A stretch of 5,596 nucleotides of DNA from CAMPJU01 sp046566095. Its GTDB lineage: Bacteria; Pseudomonadota; Gammaproteobacteria; Xanthomonadales; Xanthomonadaceae. The position numbers and the translations under genes are program-made. This document shows positions 5,125 through 5,596 of the stretch, one piece after another. The number at the start of each line of letters is the position of its first letter. Within the stretch, counting starts at the first letter, position 1. The stretch covers positions 1 to 5,596 of the forward strand of contig JBKHXI010000110.1 in the NCBI GenBank assembly GCA_046566095.1, in the 5' to 3' direction. The notes beneath the pieces are model-generated. The model was given only the letters and a program-made list of their open reading frames with translations. It was not told the origin of the DNA and did no database searches.

Positions 5125-5596
5125 GCGGGGGCGGCACGCAAGACCCGGGGCAGCGGATCCTGCTGCTGCTGTCGACCCCGCGCGACGCCGACCTCACCGG
5201 CGAGCTGCTCGGGCGCAACGGCATCGCCAGCCACCTGTGCGCGGACGCGGCCGAGCTGCACCGCGAGATCGGCCGCGGCGCCGGCGCGGTGATGGTGTCG
5301 GAGGAATCGCTGGCCCAGGACGGCGCGCACGCGGTGCTGATGCGCGCGCTGGAGGAGCAGCCGCGCTGGTCGGACCTGCCGGTGCTGATCATGACCCGCA
5401 GCGGCGCCGACTCGATCACGCTGGGCGACGCCATCCGCACCCTGGGCAACGTCACCCTGCTCGAACGGCCGATGCGGGTCGCGGCGCTGGTGACCTCGCT
5501 GCGCAGCGCCCTGCGCGGGCGCGAGCGCCAGTACCAGCTGCGCGACCACATCCTGCAGCTGGAACAGGCCCGCGACGCCGAGGCCCTGGCCGCGCG
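5121..5596 (+). CDS. N-terminus of a probable sensor histidine kinase with a degenerate receiver domain, partial
   Basis: The GTG at 5121 overlaps the TGA of the KaiC-like gene (GTGA) and follows a G/A-rich site, GAGG at 5109-5112, 8 nt upstream. The frame runs open off the window end, giving 158 complete codons. Residues 12-132 fit a receiver-like alpha/beta fold: strand RILLLLST (12-19), strand AVMVSEES (56-63), strand LPVLIMT (86-92) and TLLERPMRVAALVTSLRSAL (112-131). The usual phospho-acceptor Asp at the end of strand 3 is absent (S60/E61 there), and the KP motif reads RP (R116-P117), so phosphorylation in the normal way is unlikely. T92 is kept. From about 134 a charged, heptad-like helix (Q137-Y138-Q139-L140-R141-D142, then L145, L147) suggests a coiled-coil signalling linker into a PAS or histidine kinase region beyond the window. 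The kinase assignment is inference from this family layout. Coupling to the ATPase gene suggests that the two work together. Confidence 0.75.
   Translation, partial: MSGGGTQDPGQRILLLLSTPRDADLTGELLGRNGIASHLCADAAELHREIGRGAGAVMVSEESLAQDGAHAVLMRALEEQPRWSDLPVLIMTRSGADSITLGDAIRTLGNVTLLERPMRVAALVTSLRSALRGRERQYQLRDHILQLEQARDAEALAA

Noticed and set aside
5162..5173. CTGCTGCTGCTG triplet run
   Set aside because: It encodes the Leu-rich first strand of the receiver-like domain and reflects codon choice, not a repeat element.

Overview
The window is very GC-rich, with codons ending mostly in G or C. Together with a pseudomonad/xanthomonad-type REP hairpin, a Lys-rich mini-protein of a kind I recall from gammaproteobacteria, and a SelO of about 518 aa, this suggests a gammaproteobacterium of the Xanthomonadaceae (Lysobacter/Luteimonas/Xanthomonas relatives). 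The family assignment is inference; no rRNA or other phylogenetic marker is present.

Layout. Positions 1-162 hold the C-terminal end of a probably secreted beta-sandwich protein on the + strand, closed by a strong intrinsic terminator (211-250). A non-coding stretch with one REP-like hairpin (346-371) leads to a 38-residue lysine-rich gene (459-575). Positions 576-906 are non-coding and hold a small cluster of dispersed repeats (about 31-bp units, some arranged as inverted pairs). Then come two genes on the - strand: a Gly/Tyr-rich lipoprotein with two copies of a small beta-rich domain (907-1665), and the protein adenylyltransferase SelO/YdiU (1904-3460). A 170-bp divergent intergenic region separates selO from a + strand pair: a complete double-RecA-domain KaiC-family ATPase (3631-5124), and the beginning of a signalling protein with a degenerate receiver domain followed by a helix, probably a sensor histidine kinase (5121 to the window end). 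The last two genes overlap by 4 nt (GTGA) and are almost certainly co-transcribed and translationally coupled.

Function. The most interesting unit is the KaiC-like ATPase/receiver-sensor pair. It looks like a KaiA-independent signalling module in which the ATPase may communicate with a histidine kinase. No kaiA or kaiB is visible here. SelO AMPylates proteins and is tied to redox homeostasis in other bacteria. The lipoprotein is an uncharacterised envelope protein. No prophage, insertion sequence, CRISPR array, tRNA or rRNA is seen. Nothing in the window clearly amounts to an entirely new system; the findings are specific departures from known families plus some unexplained non-coding structure.
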